A stretch of 60,000 nucleotides of DNA, taken from the NCBI GenBank assembly GCA_002633005.1, contig NMRA01000344.1, positions 236,499 to 296,498 on the forward strand, read 5' to 3'. The notes beneath the pieces were generated by a model that was not told the origin of the DNA, ran no database searches, and was given only the letters and a program-made list of their open reading frames with translations. Of the stretch, positions 50,035-60,000 are shown one piece after another; the stretch's first letter is position 1, and each line of letters starts with the position of its first letter. Source of the DNA: Phoronis australis. Taxonomy: Eukaryota > Phoronida > Phoronidae. Position numbers and translations under genes: made by a program.

Positions 50035-53000
50035 TGACCAAGAGTTCTGGCATCAAACTGTGTGGAGACGGACTTGATCTCTGTATTATCTACATTTGGT
50101 CTCCTATCAGTGGTGTGTACCCCACTGGAGGTCTTCCCGGCGTGCACAGTGGTTTTCAAAAAAACAAGTTGACATAATCTTTTAGCGTCTGACTTTGATC
50201 TGTTAAAATCTACTCATCTTCTGTGTTTTCATCATTAATTCAATGAAGTTAAAAGAAATTTGTCAATTGTGAACTACTGGCAATTTTGTTACTAAAGCAT
50301 CATTGCAGAGGTCAAGTGGACAAATTAAGGATGAAAAATGACGATCTGTAGTATACAGAGGTTTTCATGAAAGTGAAATAATGAAGTTTTTTAAATCTTG
50401 TCTGGCCAAAATATTTTTGCACTAAGAAATTCTTCGATATTCGACGAGTCATGAGAATTCAGACATCAACTATTTATGAAAACTGCTGTAGAGTATGTGG
50501 TGTACTGTGGGGTACCGTCACAGGATGTGTCAGTTGTGTATAAAGATGTTGTGACCTGTTTGGGTTCACTCTCTATTCAAGTATACACTAGTTGTATGAT
50601 GTTATACATGTGCTACCTGCAACTATGACTCTGTCTATAGTAGGGAAATACTGCCAAAATATCTCAGTATTAGGAAGCTAACACTTTAACCCCACTATGG
50701 TGTCACAGCTTTGAGCATGTTTACTTGATATTTTATGATGGCTTCTCATCACTGACATTTTACTCGTATTAAGCAGTAGAGGAAATATGTGCTGGCCTGT
50801 CCGATTAAAACTTTGTACAGTGCATGCCAAAAATAAGTAAAAACAAAACAATGTTTCTCCTTCACAACGGCTCGTACCATTTAAAGTGGAACTTGCACAC
50901 TTTTCCTTATTTCTGTGTTTGCTTGGTTAAATTAGTTAGTAACACCACGTATTGCGACGATGAGAATATGAAGTAGGTTGAAATTTGCCAAATGTTATTA
51001 AGAACGAGTTTTGTATCTAAAGTGATCAGCTGTAAATCACTCAACTGTGTCCAGTAAGTATCGCGACGTGGTGTTGGGGAATAACACTGCGTGATGCGGG
51101 CTATGTGAGCCCCCAAGGTGCAAAGGTCACCTATTTGCAGAATTTTTTGTTTTCACATTAAATTTTACAAATTGTCAATGAATACAACTGCACTTTGTTT
51201 ACGGTAGATGATGTTCAAATAGCATTGTGGTTTAGTTCCTGCTATACATTAGCATAGTTAGGAGCATGCAAATACATCCTTTAATGCTTTTACTAGTAAT
51301 GACTGCTCAATCCCAGTAACAGAACAGTATCTACTATTAGTTGCTAACTTTCCGGTGAACTCTCCCTTCGTTTGCGTTCATGACTACTATGAGAATCAAT
51401 CTGGACTGATCCCATTCACAACATAACACCTTGCCTGAATACTTTCAGTGTTAACTAGTATCTGCATTTTTGTGCTAGTTTAAACCTTTTCATCCGCTCC
51501 CACAAGGGATGTGTTATTCGGCTTGGCTTAGCAGTTAGCCAACCCTGGAGGCTGCCTTGTTACTTGGCATGGAATACAGTATTGATAAGCAGAACAACCC
51601 ATGCAATGTTAACTCTAACTGCAAAGTTACTGAGAACTGCAATTCCCAGAGATAAATAAGTGTTGAGGGTACTTGTATTATAACATAGGGTGCAATCATG
51701 TAGCATGCTCTAAAATTGCCATTTGTTGGTGGATTGTTATGACTCTTTCAGAGTTAGATGCACACACATTTGATATGAGACATTGAAAAATTTTGAAATC
51801 CCATGTTGAGGCAGGTATTCACTTGGGTAGAGATTTTAGGTGAAAAAAAAACACTTTTCAATGGTCAATGAAGCGTTTTGTTGAAAATCATACCCTGCTG
51901 GCCTCGGTACATACCTCGTCTCATGTCTGACATTACAATTGAGTCATATCCTGAATCAGAATCATTTTGAATTTGAGTGAATCAAATCTCAACATTAACA
52001 CTATAGAGCCAGTTGAATGAGTCGTAATTTTCAACGAGTAAGCCATTGTTTGAAATTTCTTGAACAAGTTCAAAAAATGTAATAACTTTATTGCCTTTGG
52101 GGATATGGTAAAACTGTCTTCCTGTCCTTAATTTTCTGCCATGAAGTTGACTGCGTCAAGAGCCAGAATGCACTCAACTCACTGATCGGCACGTTTGGAA
52201 ATATTGAAGATTGTTTAAAAGTGGTTGGTCAACAGTGACTGTATCATGCTTTAGTTGTTGTACATACGTAATGTAATTAATATCTATATTTTTACACTTA
52301 TTAGTCTCTGTAATAGGTTGTTGTAAGAGTGATGAAGACAATATAAGTTTAGATTTAGTGATCAAAAGAAAATGTGCCTTTGAATCCATCAGGTGTTCAA
52401 TATTTGGTATTGACACATCAAATGTGAGCATGTGAACATTTATGCATGGTCAATAACAAAAAATTAACTTCTGACTTGGAAGATATCAATGGATAAATCA
52501 CTACTGGCTCTTTCAGAGGTCTTACTCCCGTAAGATCAAAGAGGCCATTTACATTTATTTAAACAGTGTAACCCCTCACTTAAGCGTGACCGTGGAATGC
52601 AAACTTCCATTTACGACAAGGTGTTACGGTTCTACAACAGCGGGAAGATCAGTCATGTGATCAAGGGCCTGAGCTGCAGGCTTGAAATATTATGCTTATT
52701 GTAACTTAACGTCCCCTAGTAAGTAACTTCTCTCATTCTTTACCCTTATCACAAGAGACGATGATGAATGACGACCATTTTTAACCGTATTTTTAACTGA
52801 TATTTGAAGATCACATCTGGGCATTGTTCATGAAAACTACTCTCAAAAAATCTCTTGACCTACACGTACACGTACCTTTTCCATCTATAGTCTATAAGTC
52901 TGCAGCAATACAATATTGAAATATCAATGGTATGTGAATCTTTATTTCAAGAAATTGTAAAATGAGTCACAAAACATATTAGTCATCAGAGTATCCACAA

Positions 53001-53686
53001 CATTTTAATATCAACCGGTAAAACTTGTAAAGATTAAACACTAGTGAATAAGCCATGTTTCAAAAGCACTGCATTCAACTCACTAATAGAAGTTTGTGTT
53101 ACTAGCTACTGAATACTACTTCATAATATGCTCGGCAGTGGGAAAATATCACAATACCTAAGAAATGGCACGGGAGCATTTTTGGTAAACTCATTGGTTA
53201 GGATAGCACCGGTATGCTTAAACAAGCATGTAATTGTACAACAGCAGAGGGATGTTCAACATGTAAAGCAGTCACTGTAAAGCTACAGTATAAACATTTG
53301 AACCATAGTGAACCCATCAGCTATCATAGTTAATGGCTGGATTACCTAGTTCAAGCCAGTAAATACGGACTAGGAACTATGTCTTGGTGTACAGGCACAG
53401 AACTACCATGCTCGACCAGATGAACACCAATGTTCCGCTTGACAACTCCAACCCTGAAATTTCCAAATGTTCACTTTTAAACACGCATGCTCAGCTTAGT
53501 TCCCACCCTATTTCATACGATCAAGACTTCGTTAAAAGTGCTGCCATCTTCGTGAATGTCCGCCTCGCAACATTTCTAGTTCTCAAAATCGTACCAAACT
53601 CGATTAACTTTTAGGTAATGAATAGTCCAGGTAGCGAACATGCAATTCTATTGACATAGTGCAGTGCTGATAAATTCAATCATTCA
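50035..53686. other. Intergenic DNA between MPND and FKBP14
   Basis: No exon, tRNA or clear mobile element is seen. A possible MPND polyadenylation signal ATTAAA is at 50804-50809. The DNA is AT-rich with short random frames only. The two genes converge here. Confidence 0.5.
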
Positions 53687-53692
53687 TTTATT
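53687..53692 (-). terminator. Candidate polyadenylation signal of FKBP14
   Basis: AATAAA on the minus strand, about 370 bases after the FKBP14 stop codon, which would give a 3' UTR of ordinary size. Confidence 0.5.
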
Positions 53693-54060
53693 GGCAACAT
53701 TACATTGCTATAGAATGTTGTAAAACAAGCACGTTATTGGCTGTTGATAAACTCTTCACACCATCGTGTGATACTTGTAATCACTACTGAGTCCTCCATG
53801 TTAAAGCTATGAGAACGTGCTAATATGCACCGTAGCACGAAATCACTGAACAAAATGTCAAATGTATAAAGCTAGTAACAGCTTCACAGGTCACACGTAC
53901 AAGGCTAATGACAATCTCAAACGCCAAACAACATTTTGTCAATAATGCGAACTAGCTTGATCGAAATCATTTGAATATGTACTACATTAATACAACTTGC
54001 TATCGTACAATACTAGCAAAATTATTAATTTGTTATAAATGATACTAAAGTCTACATCGT

Positions 54061-57000
54061 CTATAGCTCATCGTGCTTTGGTCCTGAGAATTCTTCAAAC
54101 GTTATCACGCCATCTTTATCTTTGTCTTCACTTTGGAAGATTTCACTGACCAGCGTGTCGTGATCGTCTGCTTCAAACTGTTCATCATCACCTGCACTCG
54201 CCTTTATGTATTTTGACACCTGAAACACAGACAAGTTCTCGTTGTCAACTGACTTGGGCACTAGATTCCTATTGGTCAGTTCATGAGGTCAACTCTGTGC
54301 CATAACCTCACACGCAGTGGATCACCACATGATTGACTGGAATTAATTGTGCACCACACAATAACAAGATGTAAAAAATATTAATCACTACTTCGACAAC
54401 TTACTACACAATAAGTGCTGCAAGTTGTGATTGATCATATTTCAGAGGCGGATCTACAGGGGGGGTTCAGGGGGTTTAAACCCCCCCCTCGGGACAGGAT
54501 CAAAAATAAAAACTGGAAAAAAAATCGCCAGAAAAACGAAATTAGCTACTAAAAATCCCCAAAAATCTTACACGGGAGGAGGGAAACCTTCTCGCGACCT
54601 TTCTTCTCCTCGGCGCTACGCGCTTCGGATTCTCTCGAATCTTAAACCCCCCCCTTACTGAAATCGTAGATCTGCCACTGTATTTTAGACTCAGTTATCC
54701 ATCTGGATGGATGATAACGTGTTCTGTGTAACGATAAAAGTATACAGACAAACTAACAAGAGCACCGCAAGTGGTTGAAATGCACTCAATACTGCACCAG
54801 GACTGTGCGTCTAGGCATGTTAATTAAGCATAATTCCATCACACACCTCTGTATCAACTCTCGGTGAAATCTGTAGTCATTTCGCCAAGAACTGACGGGC
54901 AAGGAATTAGTTGCCCACTGAAAACTTAAACAGCCAATAGGGGGTGTCAGAGTAAATCAACGGGTATCCCCACCAAGCAACTTTTTGCCAAATTGCATCA
55001 TCACGAGACAATCAGCAAACAAATAAAAGTAATGACGGACGGACAATCGACTGAGTACTGATAGGACCACGCAATGTTGATGAGGCACAAAAATACCAAT
55101 ACAGCAGCAAAATAAATCCAATTTGTAATATTTAATATGATCAGTTAACTATACTTAGTTCATATTGCATTAATCCTTAAAAATGAAATTTTCTTTCAGG
55201 GGGGTTTTCCTGAGATAGAGTCGTCTATGGGTCTGAAAGGTTTTGAAAAACAAAACTTTGCTTGTGCTCAGTTCATTTTACAATAAATTACTGATACGTC
55301 CTGTTGTCCAGTTAGTGACAAACAAATGATAAAACATAAAAGATTATTTATTACCAATTATGCAACAGACGGTTAAAAACATGTGTGTTAAATAGCGACT
55401 TGAGGTGACTATTTATACCAACACCTGTGCCCACTAAATGCATCAGGTGCAAAGATGATGGGTAAATGAAAGGTAACCAATGAAACAAACATGCGTAACC
55501 ATGACAACAGGACATAAAAGCTATTAGAAGAAAGTACGTGGTTCAGTTATATTGGGCCACGTGTGATATGTGTTAACTGTGGAGTGAAACTCAAATATCC
55601 TTTTTGAAATTAATCTGAGCAACATAATCATTATAAGCTCAATCATTTACAAATTCATTGAATTGTTTTTGAACAAGTCGACAATTCAAAGTTATGGGGA
55701 AAGAAAACAAACAAAATGAAAAACAGACAAAGGCAAATATTTTTGCTCTGAAAATTTTAACAAAAATAGATTTTGCATAGCACAACTCAAGCTCAAGCTT
55801 CCAAGTTGGTACCCAAACTTTTCAGCCTCGCCCCCCGTATAATTACAGTCGAGTAGCCTGAGGTTAGGTGGTTCAAGTATTAGAATTGTTGGAGTCATTG
55901 TCCAGATCCTTTGCTTGGGCTAATGATAAATTCAATGTGTATAGAAAAAAATATGCTTTGACTGCAACCCAATGACCAGACTGGACCAGTGGTGACACAG
56001 TGGGGCGAAGACTCACCTCATCCTGAGTCAGTTCACCATTCTTATCTTCATCGATTGCCTCAAACAGCTGGGGGGTCCTCTTGTCCTCTCCCTTCCCCTC
56101 ACGGATCTCCTTCAACTCCACGTCCATATACAGTGTAGAGTTGGGTGGGATTACACCAGCTGATGAAACATATCACATGCTTTACAAATAGCATAACACA
56201 TCTGCTTGGAATATTGCATTCAACAAGCAAGATTCAGACGATCAAGTTAAGAACATAATTCATCGAAACTTTGGTAACAGAAGGTTGAATAATTACACAA
56301 CATAATTCCACCATTTTCAAGATACTGACAATCCATGGATACCCAAAGATACTGACAAGCTATGGGTACCCAAAGATACTGACAAGCCATGGGTACCCAA
56401 AGATACTGGCAAGCCATGGGTACCCAAAGATACTGACAAGCCATGGGTACCCAAAGCTAGGTAACTTATCTCCCTTATTATAACCAGGCATACTTTCAAA
56501 ACTAATGAAACGGAGATTTTACAGGGAAACAAGAGAAAATTCAAGCTAATTCTTGTCTAAAGGACAAAGCCTAGCCTGGACCAGGATTCAAACTTTTGAA
56601 TTTGCAGATGATAGCCTCAAGCATGCCAAAGTGTGATTCATTACAAAACTTGAACAGCACAACTCAGAAAGTATTGTCGGAGATCTTTGCCTTCAGCAAA
56701 CTGCACTGTGAACATTCGAGTTAATACCCATGCCCGTGTATGCACCTCAACTTTTGAAAATGATTGGATAAAGCAACCAAATTGTTCATGCTGACACTCT
56801 CTGTCCAGGTATGTCAGGGCATTAGCATAGCCGTTCACTCAACTCTATACACAAGGCAACTTCAGCACACTCACCTACTCCCCTATCTCCATAAGCCAGG
56901 TGCGGAGGTATCACTAGTTTCCTCTTTTCTCCCACGCACATATCATGCAGACCCTGCTCCCACCCTTGGATTGCCTGACCAGCGCCCAGCTCAAAGATAA

Positions 57001-58026
57001 ACAACTGGTTCCTGTCATCGCTAAAAAGTAAAATGACGACAAATATATCAATGCGAATGCCTCCTTGTGCAGGTTTCATAAACTACATTGGGCCGCCATA
57101 AAAATACTAAATTTTACATGACTTACTTCCCAAACTGATAATACCAGACCCGCGTGAAATTGTACATTTTTAAACAATTTTACTTCCAAAATCGTCACCA
57201 TTTAGTGTTAGGTTGAGCACTACATTTGAAATGAAACCCACACAGCTCGTGACTGGGGATAAGGCATCATATCCCCAGGCGCAAGCTGTGTAAAAGTGGT
57301 GATTGTGGATGTAATTGGGCTTGAATAATGAAGTCAAGACTGTTTGAAAAAGGTTTCATTGTGGGAGTATTTGTTCAAGCTGGTAAGACTTAAATACATG
57401 AACAGCTAAGGTCCCCCTCTATTAACAAAGGCAGTTATAGCAACATGAATGTGATGGTTTAATCAGTGTGAGGCATAATTCACCGTGATTCTGGCATATG
57501 AAATGACTATGGAATGACTATGGAATGACTATGCTGTCTCTTCTGGGGTCTGTCTCGGCACTGGTCGGATGTAACAGTTCCTGATTTTGAGAACCAGTTT
57601 CATTCACTGAAATATGTGCACGTTTTTCAGTAATCGTCTGGTTCTCAAAACCAGACACTGCTGTGCTATACCCGACGACCAGAGCCGAGACATACAACAC
57701 TATAACAACACTAATTTCAAAAGCATTGCGTCACCAGGTTACCTAGAATCAAATTTTGTTCCATCTTTAAGATATCCCGCATATTTCATGTGCAGTACGT
57801 GACCAAACGTGGTCTTCTCGGGACAGTCTTCTGGTCGATAAACAACATCGATTTTTAACTTTCCTTCCATTGGATCAAAGGCATCTTCTTCAGTCTGAAT
57901 TTTAGCAGGTTCTGGATTTTCTTGTGTTTTTTCTTCGACTTCCACACTGCCCTCTTCGTCTGCAAACGAGTGTCCGTAAAATAAACATATGGTCATAGCT
58001 ACAGCGATGAATTTATGCCACTTCAT
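54061..58026 (-). CDS. FKBP14: FKBP14-type ER peptidyl-prolyl isomerase with EF-hands
   Basis: Four minus-strand exons: 57743-58026, 56875-57020, 56017-56159 and 54061-54219, giving 243 residues with matching phases (human FKBP14 is 211). Residues 1-22 form a signal peptide ([18 protein letters not shown]...). An acidic linker precedes the FKBP domain at about 55-150, with KFDS, GWEQGL, LAYGD and [19 protein letters not shown]12 His87 is not kept. EF-hand loops are at 180-191 ([12 protein letters not shown]) and 223-234 ([12 protein letters not shown]), both with full ligand sets. The protein ends in HDEL, an ER-retrieval signal. The family isomerises prolines in collagens and other secretory proteins. 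The ATG at 58026 is preferred over an in-frame ATG at 58089 because it starts the signal peptide. Confidence 0.96.
54443..54680. mobile_element. 238-bp MITE with CAGWGGCGGATCTAC ends
   Basis: The ends CAGAGGCGGATCTAC and, on the other strand, CAGTGGCAGATCTAC are inverted repeats, each followed by G/C-rich tracts (gggggg...ttaaaccccccc). The flanks share TATTT (54438-54442 and 54681-54685), a probable 5-bp target duplication. It lies in the FKBP14 intron 54220-56016, which otherwise shows only AT-rich sequence. Confidence 0.8.
56323..56455. repeat. 27-bp tandem repeat, five copies
   Basis: The unit gatactgacaagccatggg plus tacccaaa repeats about every 27 bases. As 27 is divisible by three, open repetitive frames appear on the minus strand (CQYLWVPMA), but no splice chain uses them. 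It is in the FKBP14 intron 56160-56874. Confidence 0.93.
57345..57487. mobile_element. Diverged single arm of the foldback family
   Basis: This segment (gggagtatttgttcaagctg...gtgaggcataattcaccg) aligns throughout with 37235-37400 (gggagtatttgttcgagttg...gcgaggcataattcgccg). Only one arm is visible. It is in the FKBP14 intron 57021-57742. Confidence 0.7.
57551..57692. mobile_element. 142-bp hairpin element
   Basis: The ends tgtctcggc and gccgagaca are inverted, and the pairing continues inward through ctggtcgg / ccgacgaccag and ttttgagaaccag / ctggttctcaaaa. It has no coding content and lies in the first FKBP14 intron, about 50 bp from the donor of exon 57743-58026. Confidence 0.75.
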
Positions 58027-58373
58027 ATTTGACGACAACACACTCGGCAACTGGACAATCCGAAAGTTGTCAAAAAAGTAACGTGGCAAAGTTTGACCCG
58101 GAAGTATATATTGGAAAAGTTCTCAATTGCGATTGGCTAATAATTCCCAAGGTGAAGGCCATAGCCAAGTTGTCATGTTGGACAGGAAATTATTTCTAGC
58201 GTAGGAAAGTTACAAAGTTCAGCAGCCGTTTTAAGTTTATTTGGTCTGAACTTCGGACTAACCTTTTAAGAATGGCATATACTTAAGTTACTGCTACGGA
58301 GTCATATGACCGCCCCTGAATTTTAACGATCTTAGCCTGCTAAGTACAGGAGAAGTGTTCAATCGTTTGTTCA
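58027..58373. promoter_or_regulatory. Bidirectional promoter of FKBP14 and PLEKHA8
   Basis: 347 bases separate the two start codons, which point away from each other. The interval has an ETS core CCGGAAGT at 58098-58105 and an inverted CCAAT box (ATTGG) at 58132-58136, a pair typical of TATA-less two-way promoters. FKBP14 and PLEKHA8 are head-to-head in vertebrates, which supports the reading. Confidence 0.65.
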
Positions 58374-58413
58374 ATGGAGGGTACGCTGTGGAAATGGACC
58401 AACTATTTCTCAG
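58374..58413 (+). CDS. PLEKHA8: First coding exon of a FAPP-type PH protein (PLEKHA8/PLEKHA3)
   Basis: The exon reads MEGTLWKWTNYFS and ends in phase 1 at a good donor (cag|gtaagac). FAPP proteins begin almost identically, with MEG.L.KWTNYLTG, the first strand of a PH domain that binds PI4P at the Golgi. The expected continuation (a WQPRWFVL-like strand) is not in the remaining 1.6 kb, so exon 2 must lie beyond the window. PLEKHA8 also carries a C-terminal glycolipid-transfer domain that cannot be seen here. PLEKHA3 is the alternative. The choice of PLEKHA8 rests on the FKBP14 neighbour. Confidence 0.7.
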
Positions 58414-58719
58414 GTAAGACAAGTCTGCAACACCTGAATGTATCTTGTACAGGGAGTCCTCAACGGGACGCCACTCCTTGATTTTCAGATAAGGGATTCA
58501 ACTTCAAGAATTTTTACTGGAAGGGTGAGTTTCTGATTTGCAAAAATTACAAGTTAGCAAATCTTAGTGGTGTTGTAGAAAATAGGGTAAGAACTGACAA
58601 GAAAAAACTAAACACTTACCGAACTATACGAATAGCCAACTTGCATGTTTTAATACACAAAGAGGAAAGAAGCAGAGGCTCTCTCTGGAACGCAGAGTTG
58701 TGTGCAAGCTCTTCATTGA

Positions 58720-59618
58720 ACATTGCCATCAAGTTTTTATGGGAGACAACTCCAGAGCTTCACAACACTGCTCCTCACCATATCTGTTGGAGAGTCTTCG
58801 GGCTCTTCGGCATCCAGCATCATGAATTGCATCCCACCCCCTCCCCCCACCCCCAAGAGGATACAATCCTCACCCGGAAATGAGATTGAAGATGGCGCTG
58901 TCAGAGCAATTTGTCCGTGTAATCACAGTCAACACGCCAAGCGTACTCATCAGTTGTCAAGCTCTATATTGCTACGTTTATCTACCATATGTCAACAGCA
59001 AGCTGTTCACGACACTGTGTTGACCTTTCTAGATACACTGGCAGTCATCCTTGCCCAGCAAGCCAGTTCACTTCCCAACCAGTTACTCTAGTTGAGCTCT
59101 GCCTGCAGACATTATTGCTGACACCTGTGTCTGGTCTACACACGTCTGTCTTAACACAAGTGCTTCAGGCCTACCACAGTGTGCTCAAAGAAATGTTGGT
59201 TCACCACACAACTGCCACCCTGTCAATGGTCCCTAGTTTTCTCAGTTGTTCAAAACACTTGCTCAGTGGTGTCCTAATCGAAGGGAGGCAGCGCCCTGAG
59301 AGCTTGGTCATGGAGGACATCGAGAATCTGGTGAAGTGTGCTCACCTAGTGGACAGGTTGTTTGCCTTGATCATCTCTTACAAACTGGATTTCTGCAAAG
59401 TGGCCATTTATCCAATAATCGATTACATTTGCGAGGATCAGAAAGTGACCCTTATACCTGCAGTTAGGAAAACCTTGTTGCCAGTCATCTATAAGCTACT
59501 GGACATTTGCGATGAATATGCCATAGCACAGCTAAATACCATTCTTAGTGCTGGTGTCAAAGAGATATTTAAGTCAGTCTATGTTGAATACACCAAGTAT
59601 CGTAGGTACAAGGGATGA
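58720..59618 (+). pseudogene. URB2/NPA2-like C-terminal fragment with a frame break
   Basis: From about 59091 to the TGA at 59616-59618 the frame encodes a helical sequence that resembles the end of URB2, a nucleolar pre-ribosome protein: HLVDRLFALIISYKLDFC, CEDQKVTLIPAVRKTLL, PVIYKLLDICDEY and a Tyr/Lys-rich end. Upstream, 58720-59088 is open in another frame with protein-like sequence (LLLRLSTICQQQAVHDTV-type helices and a proline loop), then stops at 59089-59091, where the first frame takes over. So one base appears missing or two extra. URB2 is over 1,000 residues and its remainder is not in the window. A truncated copy in the PLEKHA8 intron is likely; a sequencing error in a real last exon is the alternative. 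Confidence 0.5.
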
Positions 59619-60000
59619 GTGTTAGGCTGTGAGTGTGATCATTCTTAGCCAAGATTTAGCCCCGAATGAATCACCTCACTCTAACAATATGCAACTGTAG
59701 TGTTCAGCCTGAGTGATACTAGAATGGAGACAGTCCGTCTAGTTCTATTGTTCTCATTTATTTGGCATTGTAGTCAGATACGAGGATTCTTGCGCTCTGG
59801 AAGTTTGGAATGATAGGAAATGACTGGAGCATTGCAAGAGGATGAAATCAACTTGCACATCTCCCATCTCCCAGTTCTGAAGAGATAGACAGGCAGAGTT
59901 CACAAAGACAAACCGCAATTTTGTTGACAAATATTTTGTGAAATACTTGTTCATGTTTTGTGAATAATTTAAATATCTCACTGCTACCACTAAAATGTAG
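59619..60000. other. No gene seen at the window end
   Basis: AT-rich sequence follows the URB2-like stop. No exon of PLEKHA8, no poly-A tract and no repeat structure was found. Confidence 0.4.

Noticed and set aside
56247-56544. Repetitive CQYLWVP protein
   Set aside because: It is a 27-bp tandem repeat read in a multiple-of-three frame inside an FKBP14 intron.
57739-58089. FKBP14 start at the upstream ATG 58089
   Set aside because: The extra 21 residues would bury the signal peptide; the ATG at 58026 gives a normal one.
58489-58883. Continuation of PLEKHA8 exon 1 through the acceptor at 58488
   Set aside because: Phase fits, but the peptide has no PH-domain sequence and the intron would be only 75 bases.

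Overview
This is a window of animal nuclear DNA. Genes are split by introns with GT..AG borders, introns run to kilobases, the sequence is AT-rich, and there are many minisatellites and small terminal-inverted-repeat (TIR) elements. All recognisable proteins are animal types (COP9 signalosome subunit 8, MPND, FKBP14, PLEKHA8, URB2 and a muscle/cytoskeletal-style Ig protein). The repeat style suggests an invertebrate, perhaps a marine deuterostome or lophotrochozoan, but the species cannot be fixed from the sequence. No prokaryotic features, CRISPR array or virus was seen.

Layout. (1) 1-1910: two minisatellites and AT-rich DNA with no supported exon. (2) 1911-20593, plus strand: a large gene for a protein with two I-set Ig domains in long disordered regions. 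Thirteen consecutive in-phase exons were traced, followed by three competing last exons, plus a read-through end after the first Ig domain. Its start codon was not found. (3) 22704-35423, minus strand: COPS8/CSN8, complete in seven short exons over 12.7 kb, tail-to-tail with the Ig gene. Its introns hold TIR elements, a long minisatellite and a CpG-rich island with a perfect CRE site. (4) 35.4-35.7 kb: a probable two-way promoter between CSN8 and MPND, followed by a cluster of foldback repeats that includes a 273-bp inverted repeat with apparently identical arms. (5) 35688 (candidate start) to 50034, plus strand: MPND, with a RAMA domain and an intact JAMM metal-binding motif. Its introns carry a 31-bp minisatellite that runs up to a splice acceptor, several MITE-like elements and a head-to-head pair of tRNA-derived SINE units. 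(6) 50035-54060: mostly empty intergenic DNA. (7) 54061-58026, minus strand: FKBP14, complete in four exons, with signal peptide, PPIase domain, two EF-hands and C-terminal HDEL. (8) 58374 onward, plus strand: the first coding exon of a FAPP/PLEKHA8-type PH protein, head-to-head with FKBP14 as in vertebrates. A C-terminal URB2-like fragment with a frame break lies just downstream, probably inside the first PLEKHA8 intron.

The genes are ordinary housekeeping or cytoskeletal genes and do not form one pathway. Two are proteins of the MPN/PCI world: CSN8 is a PCI subunit of the deneddylase complex and MPND is a JAMM protein. They appear to share a promoter region. I found no new multi-gene system. 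The most unusual structures are the twin-SINE insertion at the donor site of MPND intron 10, the tandem duplication across the exon 11/intron junction of MPND, the foldback cluster at 36-37.5 kb, and the choice of last exons in the Ig gene.
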